Shown here: in pieces, positions 1 to 7,814 of the stretch
Numbering within the stretch: the stretch's first letter is position 1
Layout: each line of letters opens with the position of its first letter
NCBI RefSeq assembly: GCF_011745145.1
Contig: NZ_CP050191.1
Location: 895,991-959,990 of the forward strand
Source of the DNA: Mycobacterium sp. DL440
GTDB taxonomy: Bacteria; Actinomycetota; Actinomycetes; Mycobacteriales; Mycobacteriaceae
Length of the DNA stretch: 64,000 bases
Reading direction: 5' to 3'
Program-made: the position numbers and the translations under genes
Notes under the pieces: model-generated
Told to the model about the DNA's origin: nothing
Seen by the model: only the letters and a program-made list of their open reading frames with translations
The model's database searches: none

Positions 1-252
1 GATACGTTCCGGCAGCGCTCGCGCGACGAGTGGTCTCGGGTGTTCGCAGACAGCGACGCCTGCGTCACGCCGGTTCTGACGGTGGCCGAGGCGGCAGACG
101 ATGCCCAGCTGCTGGCTCGCAACGTGTTTGTCGAAGTGGACGGCGTTCGCCAGCCGGCGCCCGCACCGCTGTTCTCCCGGACACCGGCGCCGCAGCCGGT
201 GCCTGCCCGGGCTGGGGCGCTCACGCCGACGTCGCGACCGCCATCCCGGTAA
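1..252 (+). CDS. CaiB/BaiF (family III) CoA-transferase, C-terminal fragment cut by the window edge
   Basis: The frame is open from base 1 to TAA at 250-252, so only the last 83 residues are visible. The pattern DACVTPVL, then a helix, then FVEVDGVRQPAPAP and FSRTP is the standard C-terminal signature of alpha-methylacyl-CoA racemase-like and other family III CoA-transferases, which move CoA between acyl donors and acceptors or epimerise 2-methyl acyl-CoA. The start and the catalytic Asp lie outside the window. Its last 32 bases overlap the convergent dioxygenase gene. The family is well supported; the substrate is unknown, though the catabolic context fits a steroid or branched-chain acyl-CoA. 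Confidence 0.8.
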   Translation, partial: DTFRQRSRDEWSRVFADSDACVTPVLTVAEAADDAQLLARNVFVEVDGVRQPAPAPLFSRTPAPQPVPARAGALTPTSRPPSR

Positions 253-1078
253 TCCACTCCGGCACCGGCTCGTAGACCAGCGGGGTTACCGGCCGGCCAC
301 CGCCGGCGGCGCCGGCAGCCAGCCAGGTGCGCACTTCGTTGGCACCGGCGCCGGCACGGTCGTGGGCGGCGTCGACGAGCTGGATCAGGGACTCCAGATC
401 CCAGGCCGCCATCGCATCGAGTACCTCAGAGTCCCAGTCTGGGCGAATCTTGTTGCGCGCGTCCGCCATACCCTCGGCGATGATGCGCGCCCGGTCCTCA
501 TCGCTGAGGTCGTAGGTGTCGACCTCCAGGCTCGGCGGAGAATGCGATAACCCGCCGGTGCCGATCAGCAGGACGCGTTGGTCGAGGCCGTCGAGGAACC
601 GGCCGACCTCGGCTGCGAAGTCGGCGACGCGGCGGGCAGTGGGCAGCGGAGCGGTGGCGCAGTTCACCGCCACCGGAATGACTGGCTTGGCCGTCAGTTC
701 GCCGAGCAGGTCTCGAACCGGTTGGGCGAATGCATGATCCAGCCCGATATCGCGGCACACGGCAATGTCGAAGCCGCTGGTCAGGAGATGCTCACACAGG
801 CGTCGGGCGAGCGCGGACGGCACGTCGAGATCACCAGCCGGATGACCCCCCTCGGCCAGGATCGACGCGGACATTGCAACACCGAAGGCGGGTACCACGT
901 GCCGGAACGCGCGCCGGTGATCGCCGCCGAACAACACCACCACATCTGGGTCGAACTCCCGTACCTTTTTGGCGGCGGCGTCGAGCGCCGAGCGGAACAG
1001 TCGGCCTTGCAACTGCTCGACATCGCGTTCTTTGCCCGGGCTGTGGCTTGCACACACAACGAGTCGATCGGACGTCAT
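221..1078 (-). CDS. Class III (LigB/MhpB-type) extradiol ring-cleavage dioxygenase
   Basis: A 285-residue protein resembling 2,3-dihydroxyphenylpropionate 1,2-dioxygenase (MhpB), an Fe(II) enzyme that opens a catechol ring next to its hydroxyls. Visible family motifs are the N-terminal VCASHSP, GGDHRRAF, the GLDHAFAQPV segment carrying the likely acid/base His, and GTGGLSHSPP near the middle. I chose the ATG at 1078 because GGAGGTGG lies a few bases upstream; the frame stays open further 5' but that extension (about 50 residues) lacks family character. It is divergent from a broken SnoaL gene and convergent with a CoA-transferase. It implies that an aromatic or aromatised intermediate is processed here. 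The exact catechol is unknown. Confidence 0.85.
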   Translation of the reverse strand: MTSDRLVVCASHSPGKERDVEQLQGRLFRSALDAAAKKVREFDPDVVVLFGGDHRRAFRHVVPAFGVAMSASILAEGGHPAGDLDVPSALARRLCEHLLTSGFDIAVCRDIGLDHAFAQPVRDLLGELTAKPVIPVAVNCATAPLPTARRVADFAAEVGRFLDGLDQRVLLIGTGGLSHSPPSLEVDTYDLSDEDRARIIAEGMADARNKIRPDWDSEVLDAMAAWDLESLIQLVDAAHDRAGAGANEVRTWLAAGAAGGGRPVTPLVYEPVPEWITGMAVATSA

Positions 1079-1103
1079 ACCCACCACCTCCATAGAAGTG
1101 ACA

Positions 1104-1113
1104 CTAATGTTAG
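1104..1113. promoter_or_regulatory. CTAA-TG-TTAG palindrome in the divergent promoter region
   Basis: A small AT-rich inverted repeat sits 26 bp upstream of the dioxygenase start and 75 bp before the SnoaL remnant. The same CTAA-NN-TTAG core recurs at 9240-9251 upstream of the ferredoxin operon. It could be a TetR-type operator half-pair, but it is short, so confidence is low. Confidence 0.3.
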
Positions 1114-1187
1114 ATGAGTGGCCGCGCCCAGTGGGCATCGGCGGCTGAATCGGTGAGACGAACAACCTGGTCTTGGGAGGCGCGAAA

Positions 1188-1394
1188 GTGGCTACTGCAG
1201 ATATTGTCGGCGAGCTGGAGGCGATCAAACAACTGAAAGCGCGCTACTGCCGGTTCCTTGATGCGAAAGATGTCGTCGCGTGGAGGGCGTTGTTCGCCGA
1301 TGATGTCGTCGGAGCGGTGGACCTGGCCGTGTCCACGGGCGGAGCTGATCCACGCACGACACCGCCGCTGGAGGCTGACGCGCACGTTCTTTGA
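1188..1394 (+). pseudogene. Truncated SnoaL/NTF2-like protein
   Basis: A GTG at 1188 with GGGAGG at 1175-1180 opens a 68-residue frame whose first 45 residues match the SnoaL_4 start pattern: an Ile-Val-Glu-Leu-Glu-Ala-Ile-Lys-Gln-Leu-Lys helix, then RYCRFLD, then a D-W-ALFADDVV-like strand. Full members run about 130-160 residues with a cone-shaped NTF2 fold, so more than half is missing. An unrelated-looking frame continues from about 1390 to 1452 (ending ALPDVLKAGNN), which suggests that a deletion joined two gene ends. I take it as a remnant, probably non-functional. Confidence 0.6.
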
Positions 1395-1507
1395 GCTCGT
1401 TGGCGATATGGACGCCGCTCTCCCCGACGTTCTGAAGGCCGGCAACAACTAAGCCGGTCTGGTGTAATGCGCCGGCTCGTCGAACATTCCATGAGGCGTT
1501 GACACTT

Positions 1508-1523
1508 TGACAGTGAACTGTCA
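1508..1523. promoter_or_regulatory. Operator copy 1: TGACAGT-GA-ACTGTCA
   Basis: A perfect 7+7 inverted repeat with 2-nt centre ends 33 bp before the GTG of the AveC-type gene. It is one of seven near-identical copies in the first 24.1 kb, all in promoter regions. The length and symmetry fit a TetR-family operator. Confidence 0.8.
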
Positions 1524-1556
1524 TCTTTGGTAGGTCATCGCCAAAGGAGGCGTTCA

Positions 1557-2600
1557 GTGACCGATATTGCCAGCCGCGGGACGTTCGATGAGACGGCCGC
1601 ACCGGCTCCTGTTCAAATCAAGACACTGCGACCCGTGCTGTTCTGGTCGAGTGTGGGCGCCGTCTGTGTAGCGGTCGCCGCGTACGTCTATCTGTCGTGG
1701 ATCGTCTCGGGCAATGCGGCGCCAGTCGATCCGGGTCCCGATGCGATCCCCGGCGGTACCCGGCTGGCGATCGCAGTATTCCAAATTGCCTGCCCCATAC
1801 TGGCTTTCGCCGCGATCGTCTACGTCGTCCGCAAAAGTCTGCGGGAACGGCAGCTGTGCGTCGAGGCCGCTGTCGTGATCGGGTCGGCCATCGCCTGGTG
1901 GCATGACCCGCTGATCAACTGGTTCCAGCCCGTGCTCTTCTACAACGCGGGTCTGGTCAATTTCGGCAACTGGATGGAGAACGTCCCCGGCTCGCTCAGC
2001 CCGGGAAGCCGGTTGATGGCCGAGCCGGTTTTGATGATCGGGATGATCTACATCTGGATGCCGTTGACCATGGGATCGCTCGCTCGGTGGGCCATGGGCC
2101 GGGCGCGACAGTCCTGGCCGACTTTGGGACCCGTCCGTACGTTCTGTTGCGGATGGCTCGCGGTATACGTAATCGAGTTCCCGCTGGAGATCTTCGCGGT
2201 GCACCACGGCTTGGTCGCGTACCCGGCCTCGATACCCGGCGCCACGCTGTGGGCCGGGCAGACGGTGCAGATTCCGCTCTACGGTCCCATCCTGTGGTCA
2301 CTGGTGCTCAGCTCGAGCGGCGCGTTGATGTTCTTCCGCAACCGCAAAGGTCAGATCCGGGTGGAGGCGGGCATCGAGACGCTGCGCTGGGCCGGGCCAT
2401 CGGTCAAGGCGCTGTTACGGGTTTTGGCGGTCACCGGCTTCCTGCATGTGGTCGCGATCGGCGCGTACGACCTGCCGGTCAACCTCGCCGGCCTCTACGC
2501 CGGACCGACCGACACCTACCCGAGCTATCTGCGCACACAGTACTGCGGCCCGGACACTCCACGGGCCTGCCCCGACGGCACGCGCTTCGAAGATCCCTAA
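1557..2600 (+). CDS. Spirocyclase AveC-family integral membrane protein
   Basis: A 347-residue polytopic membrane protein. I start it at GTG 1557 because AAAGGAGG lies at 1543-1550. It shows about seven hydrophobic segments and the AveC-type motif WWHDPLINWFQPVLFYNAG followed by FGNWMENVPG and an AEP segment. AveC makes a spiroketal in avermectin biosynthesis; mycobacterial relatives have no settled function and occur in catabolic islands, so a spirocyclase activity is not implied here. A TGACAGT operator precedes it, and it converges on a TetR gene with a 6-nt gap. The extramembrane C-terminus contains two Cys (YCGP and RACPDG) that might be disulphide-linked outside the membrane, which is inference. 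Confidence 0.75.
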   Translation: MTDIASRGTFDETAAPAPVQIKTLRPVLFWSSVGAVCVAVAAYVYLSWIVSGNAAPVDPGPDAIPGGTRLAIAVFQIACPILAFAAIVYVVRKSLRERQLCVEAAVVIGSAIAWWHDPLINWFQPVLFYNAGLVNFGNWMENVPGSLSPGSRLMAEPVLMIGMIYIWMPLTMGSLARWAMGRARQSWPTLGPVRTFCCGWLAVYVIEFPLEIFAVHHGLVAYPASIPGATLWAGQTVQIPLYGPILWSLVLSSSGALMFFRNRKGQIRVEAGIETLRWAGPSVKALLRVLAVTGFLHVVAIGAYDLPVNLAGLYAGPTDTYPSYLRTQYCGPDTPRACPDGTRFEDP

Positions 2601-2606
2601 ACCTCG

Positions 2607-3197
2607 CTATTTCAGCACGGCGGGCAGTGCGGCGAACTCCTGGCGTACCAGGTCATCGAGGGCGCGTCCCGGCGCAGCCAACCATTGATTGAGGGCCCGC
2701 TCGACGAGCAGCATTCCGATCGATGCCAGAAGGTGGCATTCGCTGTCCGGCGAGGGTAGGCGGCGGCGGTCAGCGATCACCTTGGCCACGGTCTCGGCAT
2801 TGGCTTCGTGGTTCCTGCGCTCGCGGCCTAACAACACCAGCGAGGACGCGACGGCTTCGTGGTACTGCGCAATACGCTTGCGAATACGCTTGAGACTGGG
2901 TGCAAGCAACGCGAACGAGTTGGCCATCGCCTCGAAATCGGATACCTCTTCGGGCTGGGCGAGGTAGACGCCGCTCACCGCATCGATGAAGTCGTACTCA
3001 CCGAAGAACAACACCGACTCCTTGGTCGGGAAGTACCGGAAGAAGGTTCGCGGGGAAACACCTGCGCTCTCGGCGATCTGATCGGTGGTCGTCTCGTCGT
3101 AACCATTGGCGCTGAACAGGTCCAGCGCGGCTTCCAACAGGGCATTGCGCACGCGGTCGGCATGCTCGACTCGCGGTGAACGGTCGCCCCGTGCCAT
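2607..3197 (-). CDS. TetR-family transcriptional regulator
   Basis: A 196-residue protein with the TetR DNA-binding domain at about residues 15-62: ALLEAALDLFSANGYDETT, then the recognition helix region AGVSPRTFFRYFPTKESVL. The ligand domain is helical and not diagnostic. It sits between two copies of the TGACAGT operator (1508 and 3302) and is divergent from a P450, so it is the leading candidate for the regulator of the seven-site regulon. Against that, an unrelated 18-bp palindrome lies 19 bp upstream of its own start (3216-3233), and TetR genes often bind the palindrome nearest their own promoter. Start ATG 3197. Confidence 0.9.
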   Translation of the reverse strand: MARGDRSPRVEHADRVRNALLEAALDLFSANGYDETTTDQIAESAGVSPRTFFRYFPTKESVLFFGEYDFIDAVSGVYLAQPEEVSDFEAMANSFALLAPSLKRIRKRIAQYHEAVASSLVLLGRERRNHEANAETVAKVIADRRRLPSPDSECHLLASIGMLLVERALNQWLAAPGRALDDLVRQEFAALPAVLK

Positions 3198-3215
3198 CCG
3201 CCAACCTCCTCGGCC

Positions 3216-3233
3216 ATCTCAGGTTCCTGAGAT
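3216..3233. promoter_or_regulatory. 18-bp palindrome ATCTCAGG-TT-CCTGAGAT, possible TetR autoregulatory site
   Basis: The arms are perfectly complementary over 8 bp with a TT centre, 19 bp upstream of the TetR start codon. I saw no second copy in the window. Its position and form fit an autoregulatory operator. Confidence 0.5.
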
Positions 3234-3301
3234 TACAACGACAGCAGCATTAGCTACATCGTTGACACCCACCGTCGTGCTGACGATACTTACCTCAAGT
3301 A

Positions 3302-3317
3302 TGACAGTCTACTGTCA
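3302..3317. promoter_or_regulatory. Operator copy 2: TGACAGT-CT-ACTGTCA
   Basis: A perfect 7+7 dyad, extended to 18 bp by flanking A and T. It lies 50 bp before the P450 start and within the divergent TetR-P450 spacer, so it could affect both genes. Confidence 0.8.
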
Positions 3318-3367
3318 TACTCTATCCGAGACGCCGGTCGGCGTACGAAGAGAGGATTCCCGCCCCG

Positions 3368-4552
3368 ATGACTGAGCTCGGCGTGACTGGAACCGCCAAC
3401 ATCAACGATCTGCCATTCGCCCAGGACAGGTCGCGTGCTTGGCGGGAGCTGCGAGAGGCCGGGGAAGCGGTCAAGTCGGGTGAGGAGATCGTCCTGACCA
3501 GCGCCGCGGCAGTGGAGTTCGCCGCAAAACGCCCCGACATCTTCTCCTCGGCCCGGGCCTTCGATCGACTGGGCAGCCCTGTACCGCTGATTCCGATCGC
3601 GATCGATCCGCCGGACCACACCCGGTTCCGCCGCATGCTGGATCCCTTCTTCAGCCCGAAGAAGATGGCCGAGCGTGAGGCAGAACTACGCCGCCAGGCC
3701 GGCGAGTTGATCGATGCGATCGTGGCAGCGGGAGAATGCGACGTTGTTCCCGACCTCGCCACACCGTTTCCCTCCCAGGTGTTTCTGACGCTGTTCGGAT
3801 TGCCCATGGCGGACCGCGACCGGTTGGTGCGGTGGAAAGACTCGATTCTGCAGTTCACCGATCCGAGCAGCGCCGAAGCGACTCCCGAGGTGCTGGCCCA
3901 CGCGATGGAGCTGTTCGCCTATCTGACCGATCACATCGCCGAGCGGCGCGGCGACACCACCGGCAGCGACATGCTCAGCCAACTGATGCGGGACACCGAA
4001 GGAGGCATGTCGGACAACGAAATCCTCGGGCTGTGCTTCATGTTCGTGTTGGCGGGTCTCGACACAGTCACCTCGGCGGTGGGATTCTCGTTGGCCAAGC
4101 TGGCCGGTGATGCCGACCTACGCCGAAGGATCAGCGCCGATTTCTCGCTGATTCCCGCCTTCATCGAGGACATCCTGCGCGTCGACGGGCCCGTCCCGTT
4201 CGCGCCGCGGGTCACTACCGAAGCGGTCGAGATCGCCGGAAGGACCGTGCCGAAGGACACCACCGTGATGCTCAGTTACGGAAGTGCCGACCGCGATCCG
4301 AGCCGCTACGAGGATGCTGACGAGGTCCACCTCGACGACAAGGTGGTGCACTTCGCATTCGGTCGTGGGCCGCATCGGTGTCTGGGTTCACACCTCGCCC
4401 GTCTGGAACTCCGACTCATCCTCGAGGAATGGCACAATCGGGTACCCGAATACACGCTGGCCGATGGCAAGGATCCGCAAATGACTTGGCCCACAGGGAC
4501 AATGGGATTGCAATCGGTGCCGCTGAACATCACGCCCGCATATCTTGGCTAG
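3368..4552 (+). CDS. Cytochrome P450 (bacterial class I)
   Basis: A 394-residue soluble P450 that should hydroxylate or otherwise oxidise a hydrophobic substrate with electrons from a ferredoxin. The I-helix oxygen-activation motif AGLDT is at residues 229-233 and the haem loop FGRGPHRCLG at 331-340, with Cys338 as thiolate ligand. The K-helix ExxR position reads D-I-L-R (in IEDILR, about 266-271), an Asp in place of the usual Glu. It has a TGACAGT operator upstream, while the only ferredoxin system in view is in the neighbouring convergent operon (4549-9210), which probably supplies electrons. It overlaps the convergent TetR gene by 4 nt. Substrate and CYP family are not assignable by eye. 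Confidence 0.93.
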   Translation: MTELGVTGTANINDLPFAQDRSRAWRELREAGEAVKSGEEIVLTSAAAVEFAAKRPDIFSSARAFDRLGSPVPLIPIAIDPPDHTRFRRMLDPFFSPKKMAEREAELRRQAGELIDAIVAAGECDVVPDLATPFPSQVFLTLFGLPMADRDRLVRWKDSILQFTDPSSAEATPEVLAHAMELFAYLTDHIAERRGDTTGSDMLSQLMRDTEGGMSDNEILGLCFMFVLAGLDTVTSAVGFSLAKLAGDADLRRRISADFSLIPAFIEDILRVDGPVPFAPRVTTEAVEIAGRTVPKDTTVMLSYGSADRDPSRYEDADEVHLDDKVVHFAFGRGPHRCLGSHLARLELRLILEEWHNRVPEYTLADGKDPQMTWPTGTMGLQSVPLNITPAYLG

Positions 4553-5265
4553 GACTCGTCACCGATCTCGATGACCGTCGCAGCGATGTAACGGTCGACG
4601 TCGGTCTCCGGCGGGTAAGCCGGTCCTTGGCGGATCTGCACACTGACCACGATGTCGACGAGACCGTCGGCCATGCCGGCGAGTTGATCGGGGGAGCCGT
4701 CGATGGCCAGGCTGTGCTGCACGGAAACCAGGCCGTGTAAGCCCGTCCAGAGGGTATGCGTCGCCTGGTAGAGCGGCAGTGACAACGGGTAACCTGCGTC
4801 GGCGCAGGCCGCCAGGGCCCGGCGCAATCTGGCGGAGACCTGTCGTGCGGGGTGCAACCCCATCCGGTCATGTTCGACGGCGGGTTGACGGATTTCGTAC
4901 ATGAGGCGGTAATGCCCGGGGTTGTCCATCGCGAAGCGGCAGTAGGCATGCACCTGCGCGCGGAGTCGCTCGCGCGGCTGTTCCGGGGGAGCCGCGGCGT
5001 CCGCGGCACCCATCTGATCGGAGAGTTGCCGATACTTGTCGGTCAGGGCTGCCCACACGAGTTCGGTCTTGTCGGCGAAGTGTAAGTAGATGCTCGCCGG
5101 TGTGACACCGACTTCTGCGGCGACGGCTCGCATGGTGAGTTTCTCGTCGCTGCCCCAGTCATCGAGCAACCGGTTGACCGCGGCGAGCACCTCGTCGCGC
5201 AGTTGGTCGCCCTGGCCGCGGCGGCTCCGCCGCCGCGTTGGCTGCACCTCTGTACGGTCGGCCAC
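4549..5265 (-). CDS. TetR-family regulator at the end of the ferredoxin/P450 operon
   Basis: I start this 238-residue protein at GTG 5265 (AAGGTGG upstream); the reading frame continues 5' but overlaps the P450 end. The helix-turn-helix is at about residues 40-62: RAVAAEVGVTPASIYLHFADKTELVW. The C-terminal part resembles the TetR_C_13-type ligand domain seen in many mycobacterial regulators (an R-E-R-L-R-A-Q-V-HAYC pattern, then FAMDNPGHYRLMYE). It lies 38 bp downstream of the P450 gene on the same strand, so it is probably the last gene of the operon and may control it from the palindrome at 9239-9252. Confidence 0.88.
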   Translation of the reverse strand: MADRTEVQPTRRRSRRGQGDQLRDEVLAAVNRLLDDWGSDEKLTMRAVAAEVGVTPASIYLHFADKTELVWAALTDKYRQLSDQMGAADAAAPPEQPRERLRAQVHAYCRFAMDNPGHYRLMYEIRQPAVEHDRMGLHPARQVSARLRRALAACADAGYPLSLPLYQATHTLWTGLHGLVSVQHSLAIDGSPDQLAGMADGLVDIVVSVQIRQGPAYPPETDVDRYIAATVIEIGDES

Positions 5266-5303
5266 GCCCACCACCTTATGGTGGGCGGGCCGAACCGCAA
5301 TCG

Positions 5304-6530
5304 TCACCAGGTGACGAGCATCTTCTTGACGCCGTAGTTGGTCCCGTAGGTGTCCATCTCGACCTCGTCCAACGGGGTGGCCAACTTCAGGCCGGGGAAT
5401 CGGGCGAACAGTTGAGGGAGGATCGTTTTCAGCTCGGCCCTGGCGATGTTCTGGCCCAGGCACTGGTGTACGCCGTAACCGAAGGCCAGGTGTCGGGTCA
5501 TCTTCCGGTCGAAGTCCGGCTCGTCCGGGTTGTCGAACACCCGTGGGTCGCGGTTGGCTGCGGGCATGGCGACCACCACCAGGTCGCCCTTAGCGATGGC
5601 TTGGCCACCGATCTCCAGGTCTTCCTTGGCGGTGCGGCCCAATCCGAACTGGACGATCGTCAGATAACGCAGCAATTCCTCGATGGCGGTACCGATCTTC
5701 TCCGGATGGTCCGCAAGGTCCTGGCGCTGAGCAGGATGGGTGAGCAGCGTCAGTGCCGACAGACCGATCATGGCCATGGTGGTGTCGTGGCCGGCGAACA
5801 GCAGCAACACGCCGATGCCGATGAGGTCTTCGTCGGACAGGATGGACCCGTCCTCCTCACTCTTGCGGATCAACTCGGCGAGCAGACCATCGGAGTCGGG
5901 GTCGGCGCGCTTCTCGGCGACCAGCTTGGTGATGTATTCCATCAGCCAGTGCGCGCCGGTGTCGCGCTCGGCGCGGCGCTTGCTGGTGTCCATCATCACC
6001 TCGGTGGCATGGTGGAACTTGTCCCGGTCCTGATAGGGCACGCCGAGAAGTTCGCAGATGACCAGGCACGGAATCGGCAGCGCGAGTTGCTCGATCAGGT
6101 CGACAGGTGTGCCGTCTGCTCCCTGCGCCTCGATGGCATCCAGATGCTCGGTGACGATGGTGTCGATGTAGGGCTGCAGGTTGGCCTGCACCGACTTGGG
6201 CGTGAACTTCCCTGAGAGCAGCCGCCGGTAGGCCCCGTGGTCGGGGGCGTCCATCGAGTTGAACGTCGGGGGCAGGGCCTCGGCGGAATCGTTGTCGTTG
6301 GGGTCGACGCCGTCCTCTTCTGCGACATCGTGCCGTGGTCGTTGTGAACTCAGCCGTGGGTCGGAGAAGACCTGACTACCCTCCTCGAACCGGGTGACCA
6401 GCCAGCCGATGCGTCCACTGGGGAACCGCATCCGGACAATGGGTTGGTCTTCGCGCAGCTGGTGATACGCCAGGGGTGGGTCGAGAAGCTGTTCCCGCTC
6501 GATCGGCATTTCGCGAATGCTGGTTGTCAT
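5304..6530 (-). CDS. Cytochrome P450 with complete canonical motifs
   Basis: A 408-residue P450. AGHDTT (I-helix) is at residues 246-251, the K-helix EELLR at 284-288, and the haem loop FGYGVHQCLG at 350-359 with Cys357. It is translationally coupled to the CMD protein gene upstream (4-nt ATGA overlap) and shares an operon with a 3Fe-4S ferredoxin and a ferredoxin reductase, which gives a self-contained class I electron chain from NAD(P)H to reductase to ferredoxin to P450. The sequence type (MDAPDHGAYRRLLSGKFTP) is common among actinobacterial CYP105/107-like enzymes of secondary metabolism and xenobiotic oxidation. The substrate is unknown. Confidence 0.94.
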   Translation of the reverse strand: MTTSIREMPIEREQLLDPPLAYHQLREDQPIVRMRFPSGRIGWLVTRFEEGSQVFSDPRLSSQRPRHDVAEEDGVDPNDNDSAEALPPTFNSMDAPDHGAYRRLLSGKFTPKSVQANLQPYIDTIVTEHLDAIEAQGADGTPVDLIEQLALPIPCLVICELLGVPYQDRDKFHHATEVMMDTSKRRAERDTGAHWLMEYITKLVAEKRADPDSDGLLAELIRKSEEDGSILSDEDLIGIGVLLLFAGHDTTMAMIGLSALTLLTHPAQRQDLADHPEKIGTAIEELLRYLTIVQFGLGRTAKEDLEIGGQAIAKGDLVVVAMPAANRDPRVFDNPDEPDFDRKMTRHLAFGYGVHQCLGQNIARAELKTILPQLFARFPGLKLATPLDEVEMDTYGTNYGVKKMLVTW

Positions 6531-6943
6531 TGGTTGTGCTCCTTGTCTTCTGGATCCGAGTGAGCGAGGTCGTTGGAACGGACCTCGTGCTTGCTGATGG
6601 CGGCCTCGACGCCTTGATTGACCTGGGTGCCGTTGCCCCAGCCGACGTAGTAATGCAGCTGCAGGACGGCCTCGCGGAGCTCACCGGGGGTGAGTTCATC
6701 GTTCTCGAGCGCTCCTCGGGCTTGGATCTCGATCAGGTCAGCGCGGCCCAGCGCTGCGGTCGCGCCGATGACCAGTAATCGGCGGTCTCGGATCGAGAGA
6801 CCGGGACGGCTCCAGATCTCGCCGAAGAGGTGGTCGATGGTGTCGTCCAGCATGGGGTTGGACACTTCGGGCATCGTCTTGGAGAATCCCGCTCCGTAGA
6901 CCGCGTCCATGGTCTTGCGGCCCAGTTCGCTCGTTTCACTCAT
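6527..6943 (-). CDS. Carboxymuconolactone decarboxylase (CMD) family protein
   Basis: A 138-residue all-helical CMD-family protein. The pattern IWSRPGLSIRDRRLLVIG, then ALGRADLIEIQARGAL, then LTPGELREAVLQLHYYVGWG matches 4-carboxymuconolactone decarboxylases and related lactone or isomerase proteins. The C-x-x-C of AhpD-type peroxidases is absent, so a peroxidase role is unlikely. It overlaps the upstream dehydrogenase by 8 nt and the downstream P450 by 4 nt, which indicates tight co-translation. A decarboxylation, isomerisation or lactone-handling step on the product of the operon's oxidation is plausible but inferred only from family and context. Confidence 0.85.
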   Translation of the reverse strand: MSETSELGRKTMDAVYGAGFSKTMPEVSNPMLDDTIDHLFGEIWSRPGLSIRDRRLLVIGATAALGRADLIEIQARGALENDELTPGELREAVLQLHYYVGWGNGTQVNQGVEAAISKHEVRSNDLAHSDPEDKEHNQ

Positions 6944-7814
6944 GAGATTCCTTCTGTGGGATGGCCAAGGTCTCGGCGCCGTTGGCGCGGGCAGCGTCGA
7001 CGAGGGGAACGGAGATGGCGCTTCTTGACGCGAGTTCCTGGGCTGCCGCGAGGTCCTTGTCCATCAGCCGGCGAACCTGCGGCACCATCTCGCGTGTGCT
7101 TTCCTCGGCCGCGAGTTGGTTGCGCAACCAGGAAAACAGCGTGGTGCCGCCGGGATCCGCGTCCTCGACGACGGTGATCAGTTTCGCCGGATCGACGCCG
7201 GCGGATTCCACCACCATGGCCGCCTCGTGGACGGCGCGCCAGGTGCCGTAGGTGATGATGTTGCGGGCGATCTTGGTCGCCATTCCGGCGCCCAGCGGCC
7301 CACAGTGCACCACGTCGTTGGCGAAGTCCGACAGCACCGGCATGGCGCTGGCGACCGTGGCGTCATCGCCTCCCAGAATGGCGACGAGACCATTCGGCAC
7401 TGCTTGCGTTACACCGCAATCCAACAGGGCCACACCCTTTTTCGCACATGTCTGGGCGAGCTCGTACACCACGGGCACGGCAACGGTGGACAACAGAACC
7501 ACGATCAGGCCTGAATGAGCGGCCGAGAGGACCCCGTCGTCGGCGCAGAGCACCTGGCGGGCCTGATCGGCGTCGACCACGGCCAGCAGCACCACGTCGC
7601 TGTCGCGGGCCACTTGAGCCGGTGATGTCGCGGGGGCGGGCACCCCGGCAAGTCCGGCGGAGGCGTCGGGGCGGATGTCATAGACCGCCGGCGTCCGGCC
7701 GCTCCGGGCGAGGCCGACCGCGACGGCACCACCTATCATGCCCAGTCCGATGACGCCGGCACGCGGTGCGGTTCGTGTGAATTCTACTGTGGCGTCTTCT
7801 GTTTGGGTGCTCAT
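6936..7814 (-). CDS. NAD(P)-dependent beta-hydroxyacid dehydrogenase (3-HIBADH/6PGDH-like)
   Basis: A 292-residue protein with a Rossmann N-terminus (GVIGLGMIGGAVAVGLARSG, about residues 19-38) and the helical C-terminal domain of 3-hydroxyisobutyrate dehydrogenase relatives, including the GPLGAGMATKIARN motif where the Lys is the usual catalytic residue. Members oxidise beta-hydroxy acids or reduce imines. It overlaps the ferredoxin reductase stop by 4 nt (ATGA) and the CMD start by 8 nt. Its place between a redox pair and a CMD protein suggests that it oxidises an alcohol made by the P450. Confidence 0.87.
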   Translation of the reverse strand: MSTQTEDATVEFTRTAPRAGVIGLGMIGGAVAVGLARSGRTPAVYDIRPDASAGLAGVPAPATSPAQVARDSDVVLLAVVDADQARQVLCADDGVLSAAHSGLIVVLLSTVAVPVVYELAQTCAKKGVALLDCGVTQAVPNGLVAILGGDDATVASAMPVLSDFANDVVHCGPLGAGMATKIARNIITYGTWRAVHEAAMVVESAGVDPAKLITVVEDADPGGTTLFSWLRNQLAAEESTREMVPQVRRLMDKDLAAAQELASRSAISVPLVDAARANGAETLAIPQKESHE

